Below, piece after piece: positions 21,086 through 32,381 of a stretch of 64,000 bases of DNA. Each line of letters starts with the position of its first letter. Positions within the stretch are counted from its first letter, which is position 1. Source of the DNA: Daucus carota subsp. sativus (lineage: Eukaryota > Streptophyta > Magnoliopsida > Apiales > Apiaceae); NCBI RefSeq assembly GCF_001625215.2, contig NC_030381.2:1079131-1143130 (forward strand), written 5' to 3'. Under the pieces are notes generated by a model. The model worked only from the letters and a program-made list of their open reading frames with translations. It was not told the DNA's origin and searched no databases. Position numbers and translations under genes: made by a program.

Positions 21086-22283
21086 TAGGAATGGCAACGG
21101 GCTGGATGGTTAGGATATCGGACATATTCAAATCCAAATTATTTTTAAGATCCAAATGCAAATCCAAATTTAACGGGGTATATTCGATTGGGATTTTAAT
21201 GCATTGTTTTTAGTTTATGGATTTTAATGGATTGTATGGGATTTTGATTTTTTGCGGATTCTTGATGAAATGTCGCAGAGTTGATAGGATTTAGGTACAA
21301 TGCTTCAAAATCCCATTGAATTTGGTGGGATTTCACAAAACTTAAAATACACTGAAGAATGCCACAAAATCTATCATTTTATGAAATGAAAAAAAATCCA
21401 TCAGCATTTGAATACCATCAGATTTTAATGGATTTTAAACAATCCCAATTGAATACCATCGGATTTTAAAGCATAATTTAAAATCCCAATTGAATACCAC
21501 TAGATTTTGTAGCATAGTTTAAAATCCCAATTGAATACCTCAAGATTTTAATGGATTTCAAACAATCCCAATCGAATACCCTCGGATTTCATGAATGCAA
21601 AAAAATGCTTTAAAATCCCAATCCAATACACCCCTCTTAATCGGGTTTCACATATCAAATTCAAATCCAAATTCACGGGTTTCGGATCGGGTTCGGATGT
21701 TCAGTTTTATCCAAAACCCGAATCCCAAAATTTAAGTAGTATTGTAAAAGTATTATTTTTGATTTTTTCACTCTTGAATTTCATTATATTTAAAATTAAA
21801 CTACACTAATAATATTAATAAAGTAAAGTATTACACACTAATAAAATCTCGAACCGTATTTAATAATTTCTAAACACAAATTTTCACTATGAAGAGTATG
21901 AAATTTTAAAGTAATTCACTAGTTTAACAAAAAAAGACACTATCACCCAAGAATATACATATTCACACTTTATCTATATATATTATTAACGAAATTTAGT
22001 ATATTTAAAATTAAAAAAAAAGTATATTAGTATACTATATACATATATACATATATACATACTTGGATATTTGGAATTTTTTTCGGGTTTCGGGTTTGAA
22101 TCGGGTTCGGATCGGATACGGATTTCAGGTCGGGTTTCGATACGGAATACCTAATATCCAAATCCAAGTTCAAACTCATTGATCTAAAAATTAAATTCAA
22201 ATCCAAAATATCGAGTTTGGTAAAATCTATTCGGGTCGAAACGGTCGAATATCCATTCGGATCGGATTTTTGTGCTATCCCTA
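21086..22283. mobile_element. hAT-like non-autonomous element containing a nested MITE
   Basis: The ends are TAGGAATGGCAAC at 21086 and TGTGCTATCCCTA ending at 22283, inverted with a few mismatches. The flanking 8-bp duplications GACATGGT (21078-21085) and GACATATT (22284-22291) agree at six of eight positions, which suggests an old insertion. Inside, GGGTTCGGAT and AATCCAAAT motifs repeat in both orientations near the ends. It has no coding capacity. A second element occupies about 21174-21635. Confidence 0.72.
21174..21635. mobile_element. Nested MITE with internal ~60-bp repeats
   Basis: The inverted ends GGGGTATATTCGATTGGGAT and its near complement close a ~460-bp element. Its right half is built of about four degenerate 50-60-bp units, each containing AATCCCAATTGAATACC followed by AGATTTTA-like sequence. 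The target duplication is unclear and the superfamily is not assigned. Confidence 0.7.
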
Positions 22284-22370
22284 GACATATTAGTACTTAG
22301 TATTAGCAATGTGGCTGGGTGGTGGCATTGGGGGTTGCCTACTTGCCTGGGATGGATCACAAATATCCAA

Positions 22371-22408
22371 TCAAATTATGAATTAGAGTATCTCATTACT
22401 CAGTTAAT
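22371..22408. repeat. Direct repeat flanking the 22.4-25.6 kb block, left copy
   Basis: TCAAATTATGAATTA followed by ATCTCATTACTCAGTTAAT recurs at 25631-25663 with a 5-bp deletion. The left copy directly abuts a Helitron 3' terminus, which is unexpected because Helitrons make no target duplication. Confidence 0.7.
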
Positions 22409-22440
22409 TAGTATATCTGGCCCGTGCTTCGCACACGGGT
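22408..22440 (-). mobile_element. Helitron 3' terminus (minus strand)
   Basis: On the minus strand a GC-rich hairpin (CCCGTG and CACGGG arms, 22439-22421) is followed by CCAGATATA and the terminal CTAA, with T next in the flank. This is the diagnostic 3' end of a rolling-circle Helitron. The 5' end was not found with confidence; the element probably extends toward 25.6 kb and includes the inverted repeat. Confidence 0.8.
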
Positions 22441-22842
22441 AATGTTCGTTGTTTTCATATTTTTATAATTGATAATTTATATCTTATATGTACACATTCA
22501 ATAATCATATGTTCACTGCATATTGTTACGTGTCCCTTTTTTCTAACTCCATGATTCCACAATTTTACGGAACATACATACCATAGTTGTGTTATTAGAT
22601 CGGCATCTGTATCTTTTTAGGAATTCATCGAAAAAGCTCTATCTCATAAAAACGAAAAAGCTCTATCTCATAAAAACATGTGATTATTGGATATTCTAAT
22701 ACTGATTATGATAATACTAAAAAAATTCATAAATATGCATACTGTTTTCTTTACATTTTTTCATGAAAAACGAAGTAAGTATTTTAATAATAATTAAATT
22801 AATTTTAATGGGAGCTCGCGCGGGCATAATAGCCGTGGCATT

Positions 22843-23256
22843 TAGGGCTGTAATACGGTCCGGGCGAGCCGAGTTTCGAGCCGGGCATAATTCGAGCCGA
22901 GTTTTATTTAGTCGAGCCGAGCCGGCTCGTTTAAGAAAACGAGCCTAAATCTTTGCCCGAACTCGACTCGTTTATTTTCACGAGTCGAGTCGAGCTGGCT
23001 CGTTTAGCTAAACAAGCCGATTTTCACGAGTCGGGCGAGCCGGCTCGTTTAATTTAACACTAAATCGAGCCTAAAACGCTACCCGAATCCGACTCGTTAA
23101 TTTTCACGAGTCGAGTCGAGCCAGCTCGTTTAACAAAACGAGCCAAAACCTCTGCCCAGACTCGAGCTCGTTTAACTAAACGAGCCGAGCCGAGCCCATC
23201 AAAACGAGTTCGAGCCGGGCGAGCTCGCGAGCTGCCCGAATCGTATTACAGCACTA
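22843..23256. mobile_element. hAT MITE with exact 8-bp target duplication
   Basis: The 414-bp element has ends TAGGGCTGTAATACG and CGTATTACAGCACTA, inverted with one mismatch. The 8-bp duplication GTGGCATT is exact at 22835-22842 and 23257-23264. The interior is rich in CGAGCCGAGC and its complement GGCTCGTTTA. It is inserted within the Helitron-derived block. Confidence 0.93.
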
Positions 23257-23649
23257 GTGGCATTATTAAATAACAAAAGAAGTGTTCTATAATAAAATTT
23301 TAATTTTTTGGAACTTTTTTGTAATAAAAGTCATTTGTTTTAGTATATAAAAGTGCAATCAAGTTACAATAAAAGCAACTTAATGCGTGGGAAGCAATAA
23401 AAATAGAAGTTGAGTAAGCAACTGCATATATAACTAAAAAAGAAATCATGTAACTTATGCAAACCGATAATTTCATTTGAAAATCATAAAATAACTAAAT
23501 TTCACTAATATTAATTTGATAATTAAAAAAACATAAGCACTGTATATAAGATAAACAACTCTTTACATTTATTTAAATGAAATTTGCAGCATAATGTTTC
23601 CGCAGCTGCTCCCAAGTCCCAACCTCTTTGCATATGGAGAGTACCAAAA

Positions 23650-24086
23650 TCTCACCAATTCTCTGTCCTGCGCAATCTATGTCAATATATCAAAATAATC
23701 ACGGTTAAGCGTTAAACTCAGTGATGGTTAAACTCAGTGATGGTTTGTATTTTCTCACCATAATGGCTTGAGGATGCTTGTTTCCCATTCAATATGTTAT
23801 GCTGGTTAGTTGTCGCAGCTAACCGTATTTGTTTTTCAATACTGAGACCACGACCTTTGCGTTTAGATATTGGAGGCATTAAAAAATTATCTGTTATACA
23901 CAATTTGTACATACTATGTACATACTATGGACGACACTTGTTGATGTGACTTTAAGTATTTTTTGTGCAATGCCGTACCAGTACCATTCATGACATTGTC
24001 ACTTGAATCACAATGGACCATAGTAGACCGGGTCAGTGTTTCCAGTGGGGTGTTTGATATATCGTGCATTGCATTGCGATCAGTGG
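23650..24086. repeat. Left arm of a ~0.4-kb inverted repeat
   Basis: This arm is nearly the exact complement of 25134-25545. The arms differ by scattered substitutions, a short duplication near 23910-23930 and about 14 extra bases near 24025. Each arm encodes the same 64-codon open frame (MYKLCITDNFLMPP and so on), on opposite strands. The loop is about 1.05 kb. Transcripts through both arms would fold into a long double-stranded RNA. Confidence 0.92.
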
Positions 24087-24479
24087 CCATTGTTATTATG
24101 TGATATCCACAAGTTTGAATCTTTATCTGTGCCCGAGCTTATTTCTTCACGTAGCACCATCTTTTTTCCGTAGTTACCAAATACAATGGGTGATAGCGGT
24201 CAACGCACACAGTTAGGCGTCCTATCTCAGAGTATGTATAATCTGATCCATACCGTACCCGATACATATCAAGTATGTCTTCTATACATATGTTTAGGGT
24301 TTAGGGTTTATCTATACATATGATGCTGTTGATTTTTATGTATAGGTACGGTACGCAAGCGTTCATCGGATACATCAGAATCCGATGTGCAGGGAGGTTA
24401 GATGTCAAGTTATACGTGTGTTTAGTCATTATTTTCGCATTTGTAGTCCATGTTGTTACCAACTAATCATGTTACCCAT

Positions 24480-25060
24480 ATCCAGTTTCAAAAAGACGTG
24501 GTTGTCGCAACGCTCTTGATGCCTTTCTGCAGAATAGGGTTGAGAATATGCGAAACAATGGTAGGGTTGAGAATTAGATGTTGGCTTATTCTTAATCTTT
24601 GATTAACACACTATGATGTACAGTTTGTGCTTTTTGTAGCTTCTCCGTTTGGTTCCTGTCACCAGGGTGTTCACGGACATAGTCCTCAATCACAATCCAT
24701 TATGTCTCAATCAGGTTCACACTATATTCTTACAATAAATAATATTAGAAGCACACATTTTTGTTTTTGATAAATTCTTTAAGCTTCATCTCTATTTTAG
24801 GAGTCACGAAGAAGCGTCGCGGTCCAAATGTCGACTCATTATTCAGGAAGAGTGATTCTGGTACAATGACTAATCAGAACAAGGAAAACCGTACGCCTGA
24901 CACAGGTACATTTCCAGTACACGGTGTTTTTTCACTGTGACTCCGAAGTCCATTAATGTCTCTAACATTCTAGGATCATGTCCAATAATTTTCAGGCGTT
25001 CAACACAGAGGACGTGGTCTCAGTATTGAAAATCAAATAAGATCAGGTATAACGTGACAT
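24480..25060 (+). other. Exon-like blocks with repeated KRRGRG motifs in the hairpin loop
   Basis: Short plus-strand blocks read SKRRGCRNALDAFLQNR (about 24487), TKKRRGPNVDSLFRKSD (about 24805), TMTNQNKENRTPDTG (about 24863) and QHRGRGLSIENQIRSG (about 25005). The arms encode a related PPVSKRNGRGLGIEKQI. They are separated by stops and possible splice sites. Basic, Asn-rich blocks of this kind resemble the N-terminal part of Helitron proteins, but that is a guess. A TTTAGGGTTTAGGG motif at about 24296 is too short to be telomeric. Confidence 0.35.
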
Positions 25061-25133
25061 TGTTACACAAATTAACATTCATGCCTGTTAGTTTGTACAA
25101 TATCTCAATGGGTAATTATAGGTATTTGCAAGA

Positions 25134-25545
25134 CCACTGACCGCAATGCAATGCACGATATATCAAACACTCCACTGGAAACACATGGTCCATTGTGATT
25201 CAAGTGACAATGCCATGAATGGTACTGGTACGGCATTGCACAAAAAATACTTAAAGTCACATCAACAAGTGTCGTCCATAGTATGTACAAATTGTGTATA
25301 ACAGATAATTTTTTAATGCCTCCAGTATCTAAACGCAATGGTCGTGGTCTCGGTATTGAAAAACAAATACAGTTAGCTGCGACAACTAACCAGCATAACA
25401 TATTGAACGGGAAACAAGCATCTTCAAGCCATTATGGTGAGAAAATACAAACCATCACTGAGTTTAACCATCACTGAGTTTAACGCTTAACCGTGATTAT
25501 TTTGATATATTGACACAGATTGCGCAGGACAGAGAATTGGTGAGA
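25134..25545. repeat. Right arm of the ~0.4-kb inverted repeat
   Basis: This is the partner of 23650-24086. It encodes the plus-strand copy of the 64-residue frame (25283-25477), which differs from the left one at about four residues. The high identity points to a recent inverted duplication or to gene conversion between the arms. Confidence 0.92.
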
Positions 25546-25630
25546 AATCGAGGACCATGACCAACGAAGGGACAATACCATAGTTTTTGTTAATAGTTTT
25601 TGTTATTATCTTTACAATATGATTTAGGAT

Positions 25631-25663
25631 TCAAATTATGAATTATATCATTACTCAGTTAAT
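25631..25663. repeat. Direct repeat flanking the 22.4-25.6 kb block, right copy
   Basis: This matches 22371-22408 apart from a 5-bp deletion. Together the copies bracket the Helitron-derived block that holds the hAT MITE and the inverted repeat. Confidence 0.65.
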
Positions 25664-25920
25664 ATAATAATATTGATAGTACAGATAATATTTGTTTTTC
25701 AACTCATATTTTTTATTTATTTTGGAAGGAAATAATGCAATAAAAAAACCAACTAAAAAACATGATTGTAGGCATGATACGAGGAAATCAAATGACCAGC
25801 CTCCTCACCTGTCTGGATCATACAATGAAAATTTTAATTTATCATTAGATGTAGCTAGAAACAATACTCGTGTTCAGATCTGATAAAAAAACAAAGTCTT
25901 AGCGGATTTGCAAATAAATT

Positions 25921-28318
25921 ATGGCTTCTGATGCTAAGCTCATGCATGCCATTTGGTATGACAGCTATGGTGGCGGTGCTGCTGCCCTAAAGGTCTCTCT
26001 CACTCTCTCTCGTGCATGTTCTTTGTTTTTCTTTATGTGGACGAAAACCGGGGTCATATTTTGTTGAATGTAGCCCGGATCACATTAACACTTCCTTTCC
26101 TCTTTTAATTCGATGACACATTTTGAACAACTCCTCCCCTTGTTAACACCACCATAGATAACTTACAGAATGATACTACAATATTATGATCCTTGTAAAA
26201 GAATTTCTCTAACATCTTAAGATTCTAGAAGAACAAGTCACTTGACAAACTATAAGCTCGGGCTGATGGGAGACTCGAATTCGACATCAACAAAAAGTTA
26301 TGTCCTAAAATGGGCGTCTGTAGTCCACTTTTCGACCCAAACTGGTCACCCAAGACTTATATATTGTTATGTACTACAGTGTTGTTCATAAATTCAATAT
26401 AAGATGCATTTTGCAGAGATGAGATTCATTCACCGGCCATTAGGCCCAATATCAGTCATGATGATTTTTTTTTTTTCGCTATCTTGTTATTCAGCGTGTT
26501 GAAACTCCTGTTCCTACTCCCCAAAATGACGAGGTCCTGATAAAACTGGAAGCATCAAGCATAAATCCAATAGATTTTAAAGTGCAGAATGGGTTGCTCC
26601 GTCCAATTGCACCCAGCAAATTTCCTTTTATACCTGGTAAGTTGAACTGTGTTGGCCGATTGTATTTTCCCCTCTCATCTTTTCTTGCCGCTGCACCTTT
26701 AACCATGTCATGATGAGTGTTCTTTATCGAACTCACTAAAATGTACTTTCTATATGAATCAATATAGAAAGTATGCTTTTGAATATAAATCTTCCTGATA
26801 TCTTCCTTTCCATTCCTCATCATCTTCATTTTCGTCCTATTAGAGCAGTTTTCATATCTTATTTATGGTGTAGCTTATATTCTTTGTTGGAACAGTTACC
26901 GATATAGCAGGAGAGGTAGTCAAGCTTGGATCTGACATTAAGAAATTCAAAACTGGTGACAAAGTTGTTGCTAAGCTTCAGGATATGGTATGCTTTAGTG
27001 ATGTTTATATTGTTCCTTGCATATTTTTTTTTTTGCTAAGTTGTTCCTTGCATATTTTAGAATGAAGGTATCACTATTTACGGACAGAAATCAGAAGTTA
27101 GTATGTATAAGATTTGTTTTTGTTCCAATGTTTGATCCCGCTCTTGGGTTTAAGAGGTTGAGGGTTCACAGCTTGGCAAGTCTGTGATGAGAGTAGTTAA
27201 TTATTATTCTAGCTATTACAGGTCTTGTAAAGCATATGTCATGGGGCTGGTGCTGAGATAGAGCTGGTAGCTAGAAACTAAAAGATCCCAGAGTTTTGCG
27301 GGCAAAATCTTCTCACAACTTGCATACAAAAAATGGATGGATATTATAAGAAATTTATTTAACTTGGTCAGCCAAAGAACTCCACGTTGAGACTTTAACT
27401 TCTGTATCTGTATTTGAACTTATAGTTTTTTCAGAAGACCGTGAATTTCATCAAAACATTCACAAATTATACCTAGATACACGTCTTTGGGAATAGGCAA
27501 AAAATAAAAGGAACAAAACTGAAATTGAATCAACAGGAAGCAGTTCGTATATAGATACTAGATCATTTTCTTGTACCTTATTTGTATTATATCTAGTTAA
27601 ATATTAATTACGATTTATGACTTAGTAGAGTGGAGGTGGACTAGCTGAGTATGCTGTTGCAAAGGAAAATTTGACTGTTGCAAGGCCCCCAGAAGTATCA
27701 ATGGATGCTGCTGCTTTAGTTACTGCTGGACTTACAGCTCTCCAGGCTCTCACAGAAAGTGCACTACTGAAGCTTGATAAGAATTATCCAGAGGCTAATG
27801 TCCTTATTACAGCTGCTTCAGGTGGTGTGGGTCACTATGCTGTTCAGCTGGCCAAGTTAGGTAACATACATGTAACTGCTACCTGTGGAGCCCGCAACTT
27901 TGATTTTGTTAAGAACCTAGGCGCTGATGAGGTTATTGACTACAAGACTCCAGAGGGAGCAGCAGTGATAAGCCCATCTGGCAGGAAATATGACGCTGTT
28001 ATCAATTGCACCACAGGTATAAGTTGGTCAACTTTCGAGCCTCAATTGAAAGAGAATGGAACGGTTGTAGATTTGACCCCTGGTGCTGGGACCTTGGCAA
28101 ATTTCGCCCTGAAGACGCTCACCTTCTCTAAGAAGAAGGTGGTGCCTTTTTTGGCTAACTGCAGATGTGAAAATTTGGAGTATCTTGTCACTATGGTTAA
28201 ACAAGGTAAAGTAAAGAGTATGATTGACTCGAAGTATCCCTTTAGCAAAGCTGAAGATGCTTGGACAAAGATCATGAGTGGCCATGCTGTTGGAAAAATC
28301 ATAATTGAGTATTCCTAA
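25921..28318 (+). CDS. Quinone oxidoreductase (ceQORH-like), tandem copy 1
   Basis: The exons are 25921-25992, 26495-26636, 26896-26987 and 27629-28318, all with GT-AG borders, giving 331 residues. The product is a zinc-free medium-chain dehydrogenase/reductase, closest by eye to Arabidopsis chloroplast envelope quinone oxidoreductase homolog (ceQORH) and to fruit enone reductases. The NADPH-binding loop AASGGVGHYAVQLAKLG lies near residue 165, after a GroES-like N-terminal fold (TDIAGEVVKLG, GDKVVAKL). The family reduces electrophilic double bonds or gamma-ketols with NADPH. No transit peptide is visible; ceQORH is known to enter plastids without a cleaved one. The pocket segment NPIDFKVQNG differs from the family NPVDWKxQKG. 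Copies 1 and 2 are closer to each other than to copy 3. No TATA box is obvious. Confidence 0.9.
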
Positions 28319-30227
28319 ACTAAGGGAAGCTTCTACCTCTAAACTACATAATGATTCCATGTAGCTGTGTTCAATCCAGTGATAATTGATAGTGGCAATA
28401 ATGATATTTGGTTATATGTTACAACTGAAATCAGCATGTTTAATGAGACTATTATGTGATACTCCTCCTTGATTAATTAGTGTGCAAGTGTGGCGGGTGA
28501 ATGATTGTGTTGCTGAGTTTCTAATAAAAGATGTCTTGGCACTTTTTATTACTAATAAGTCGGGAGTTTTCAAAAAGTGACGTTTTGGCTCAACTAATAA
28601 GATTCTTGAGGTTCTGTCAAAAAAAAAAAAAAAGATTCTTGAGGCGGGAACAAGCATATTTAGTCATTTTTGCTGCTAATAAAGCTTTCAATCAGTTCCT
28701 TTAACTGGTGCAACTAAAGGAATAGTTTCCTGCTTGGATTGTCGTGATGTTTCCCAAAGTTTTCAGATATACAACGATCTGCAATACATGTGATGCTTCT
28801 GCCTTTCCAGATATATTTATAATAGTACAAAACACGTAGTAGTAATTTGTTGTTGAGATCATTTGACGTTTTTCACTGGGCGTTTATAATTTGCGGTTTG
28901 ATTTAGATCTGAGATAGGTTTTTCTTTTTGATTCCTTTCGATCATAGAAGTTGTGATCAGGCACATCCAATGGATAACAATTGTACTCTGCAAACTCAAA
29001 CGGATCAAAAACGCTTATATACTCAACGCTCCTGCCCTCCTGCTTCCTCTACAAGGAAGTTAGCAAAGCGGAACTCATTCTTCTGTTGCAAATAATGATC
29101 TGGCACGGACAATTGTGATATGAATAGAACTCGCTCAAGATAAAAGAGTTCTGGAGCTGTCATTTCCACAGTAGTATGATGCAAGTACCAGGACGAGTTT
29201 ATACATGTGTTGAGTAAGGTCATATTACATCAAAGTTGTTTTAAAAATTCTGTTGAAAGTAGTTACTTCTGGAGCAGTTGGTAGCCGCTTATACACGTAG
29301 ATTTCAATTCAGTCTAAAATCCACCAAAAATTCCAACTCCCAGAATAGTTACACCTGGAGCTCCCGATTTCAATTGTATGGTTGGTACAGTTGTTAAGAA
29401 TGTTCAACTAATGAATTTAGTCAAATATTCCTATGAAATACTATGACCTTTATACAGACTTCAGTTTCAGTTCAAAATTTTGACCTGCGGAAATTAGCAG
29501 GTAAATAGATTGTTCACAAGCTCAACCGATCTTAAATTAATTTAATCTGACAAACTAAGACGAGCAATTATATTACATAAAATAAGTGTCCGTGCTCAAA
29601 AAATAGCAAACTGCACTCAAGATTTTGACAAATACTAATGAGCCGAGCACTCAAGTTCAAACATGTTTTTTGTGAACATGTTTGAGTTTAAACAAAACAA
29701 GTCAAGATCCACGGACAAGACTGATTACTGAATTAAGTTGTTTATACACATGAATATAATAATTTATTTGTCAGAGTACATAAAATATAATTATGTTTGA
29801 AAAAATTTGATATGAAATGTACATTTTGTGTGTTGGTGATGATAATTAAAGATTCGAAATCCTGTTCATCCTGAATATAGTAGATTATAAGTTAAAAATG
29901 AATTTATAATAGTTGTAATTTGATAGTGACTATATTGTTGCATCAAATGGAATCTAATAAATTGACAGAGGACATATATGATCCAAGCTGTCCGTCAGAG
30001 CCGGCGGCTGCTTACGACTCCGGTATGAATCAGGAGATGAAAAATGAGGAAGTTTTAGATTGCATGAGATCCAAGGCGCACGCCAATTATGAATTGAGAA
30101 TTGAGATACCCCAGTGCGTAATTTGTTAGCAGCTTGTCAAAGGAAGCGTCTAATAACATCTACAATTACACCCAAAAGCCGCAGTATATATTAGACTCTT
30201 AGAGAAGGCACTTGAAAATATATAGGA
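28319..30227. other. Spacer between oxidoreductase copies 1 and 2
   Basis: This 1.9-kb stretch has no recognised gene. It holds an A-tract with a target duplication (28599-28644) and a palindrome around 29655-29690 (CAAACATGTT and AACATGTTTG). Two small frames, 29023-29223 minus and 29920-30129 plus, do not match anything I know. A TATATATTAG box at about 30184-30193 lies some 40 bp before the copy 2 ATG. Confidence 0.4.
28599..28644 (+). mobile_element. Very short retroposed insertion with poly(A) and target duplication
   Basis: The 13-bp direct repeat AAGATTCTTGAGG (28599-28611 and 28632-28644) flanks TTCTGTC plus a run of A. A poly(A) tail bounded by a 13-bp duplication is the hallmark of target-primed reverse transcription. 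It is probably a 5'-truncated SINE or mRNA copy of about 20 bp. Tandem slippage is a less likely alternative. Confidence 0.6.
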
Positions 30228-31830
30228 ATGGCTTCTGCTAATCTCATGCAAGCTGTTTGGTACGATAGCTATGGTGGGGGTGCTTCTGCTTTGAAGGTAT
30301 ATAAACATTTTATTATTTTCCACATTCCTTCATTCATCTTCTTGTTTTAAGATTATTAAAAGCAGTAACTGTTAGAATATATTACTATTACTGGTAAGCC
30401 CTCTTCCCAAATCCCAATATCTCGAGATTTTTCGAGAATTGGTCACTTGACATGATATCAGTGTGAGGTTCGTGAGAGAGACTGGTTCGACTAAAACAAA
30501 ATGCAAGTACCATATTTACTGAGGTTTTGTGATGTATGATTCAGCATGTTGAAGCTCCTCTTCCTAGTCCTAAGAATGACGAGGTTCTCATTAAAGTGGA
30601 AGCATCAAGCATAAATCCAATAGATTGCAAAGTGCAGAATGGGCTTTTGCGTCCACTCCTACCTCGCAGATTTCCCTTCATCCCCGGTAACCAGCTTCAT
30701 TTGCATCAATGCTCAGTCTACTTGCTGCTCTAAAAGTCAATCAATACAGTCTCACCTCTTTTGAAACTCCACAACAGTTGTCCCTGTGGTTAATTTTGAC
30801 TCGTATGACCTACTTTGGGTTTTATATCTAAAGATTTTAATATGATAATCTTGGTTTCTACAGTTACTGATATAGCAGGGGAGATAGTCGACCTTGGATC
30901 TGACGTCAAAAACTTTAAAACTGGTGACAAAGTTGTTGCTAAGCTTAATGATGTGGTATGATTTACAAGTTGGTTCATTTAGTTGTGTTTTTGCTTATCA
31001 CGGATGTTTTCTTTTGGTAGACTAGCTTGCGGGTGTTTTTATATTTGAGATAAGCCCGATGAGAAATTCAATAATATTGGATCCTTGTCCTTGTATTTTA
31101 GGTTTATCATGTTTTGTTAAGTATTGATTTGATTTGACAGAGTGGAGGTGGACTAGCTGAGTATGCAGTGACCAAGGAAAGTTTGACTGTTGCAAGGCCC
31201 CCTCAAGTATCAGCTGCCGAAGCTGCTGCTTTAGTTACTGCTGGAATTACAGCTCTACAGACCATCACCGAATCTGCAGGACTCAAGGTCGATAAGAGTG
31301 GACCAAAAGCTAACATCCTTGTAACAGCTGCTTCAGGTGGTGTTGGTCATTATGCTGTCCAACTGGCAAAGTTAGGAAACATACATGTAACTGCTACTTG
31401 TGGAGCCCGCAACTTTGATTTCGTAAAGAGCCTAGGCGCTGACGAGGTTATTGACTACAAGACCCCGGAAGGAGCCGCTGTGAAGAGCCCTTCAGGCAAG
31501 AAATATGACGCTGTTATCAATTGTACCACAGGTATTCGTTGGACTACTTTTGAGCCTAATTTAAGTGAGCACGGGAAGGTTGTAGATATGACCCCTGGTG
31601 CCGGGACCTTTGCTAATTTTGCCCTGAAGAAGCTAACCTTCTCTAAGAAGATAGTTGTGCCCTTTCTGGTGAACTGCAAAGCTGACAACTTGGAATATCT
31701 TGTAAAGCTAGTGGAACAAGGAAAACTTAAAACAGTCATCGACTCCAAGTATCCCTTTAGCAAAGCTGAAGAGGCATGGGGTAGGAGCCTGAGTGGCCAT
31801 GCTGTTGGGAAGATCATCATTGAGCATTGA
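30228..31830 (+). CDS. Quinone oxidoreductase (ceQORH-like), tandem copy 2
   Basis: The exons are 30228-30296, 30545-30686, 30864-30955 and 31141-31830, giving 330 residues. Exon lengths after the first are identical to those of copy 1 (142, 92 and 690 nt), as are the intron phases. The domains are the same: an N-terminal GroES-like fold, the coenzyme loop AASGGVGHYAVQLAKLG near residues 164-180, and the conserved C-terminus GHAVGKIIIEH. Exon 4 is highly similar to copy 1 (shared blocks TCGARNFDFVK and LGADEVIDYKTPEGAAV), so the two copies arose by recent duplication. The pocket segment is NPIDCKVQNGLLRPL. The introns are short (about 180-250 bp). The cofactor loop is intact and no disabling change is seen, so the gene is probably active. 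Confidence 0.92.
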
Positions 31831-32087
31831 ATTTCATGTAGCTCTCTTAAACAATACGATATCTATAGTGAGTAAATAAAGATATTTGAAATATGTACTT
31901 GGCGGCGGTCCTCATGTTTATTGGCTTCGGAACTGAAGATAAATTGGATGTTCCCCCATTATGCAATACCTTTTCTCTCTTAATTTGATGATACATTTTG
32001 AAATAAACTTTTGAGTTTTTGACGTTCTGTCCATTATATATTACTGTCATCTTGTGTTACAATCATTTGACGTCCATTTGAACAGCA

Positions 32088-32135
32088 CTCTGTTTTATCT
32101 TCTTTCGTTAAGCAGGATACAAAGATAAAACAGAG
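32088..32135. repeat. 14-bp perfect inverted repeat upstream of copy 3
   Basis: CTCTGTTTTATCTT at 32088-32101 and its exact complement at 32122-32135 are separated by 20 bases. The site lies about 250 bp before the copy 3 start codon. It may be a regulatory palindrome or simply a MITE remnant. A TATATAAA box follows at about 32233-32240. Confidence 0.6.
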
Positions 32136-32381
32136 CATAATTTAAACGATTATATTATAAAGTATGTGACAACATCGATAAGTTCAATGCAGTGCTGGTG
32201 AAAAGAAGGATATGAGGATGGTGACTGGTGAATATATAAAACAGCAACATTCCCCGAACGTAAGGCTATGGTGTGAATATCATTCTCCTAATTACCTTGG
32301 ACTTGTCTGCTGTTTTCTTTTTGATCTATAAAAAGTCTCTCTTTTTACTTTTTCAAATTTTATAGCAAGTGTAGTTTGGGT

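Noticed and set aside
24290-24310. TTTAGGG telomere-type repeats
   Set aside because: Only about two and a half units, too few to call an interstitial telomere.
28028-28360. Minus-strand frames opposite the oxidoreductase last exons (also 31455-31820 and 33934-34290)
   Set aside because: They mirror the codon pattern of the plus-strand exons and have no independent support.
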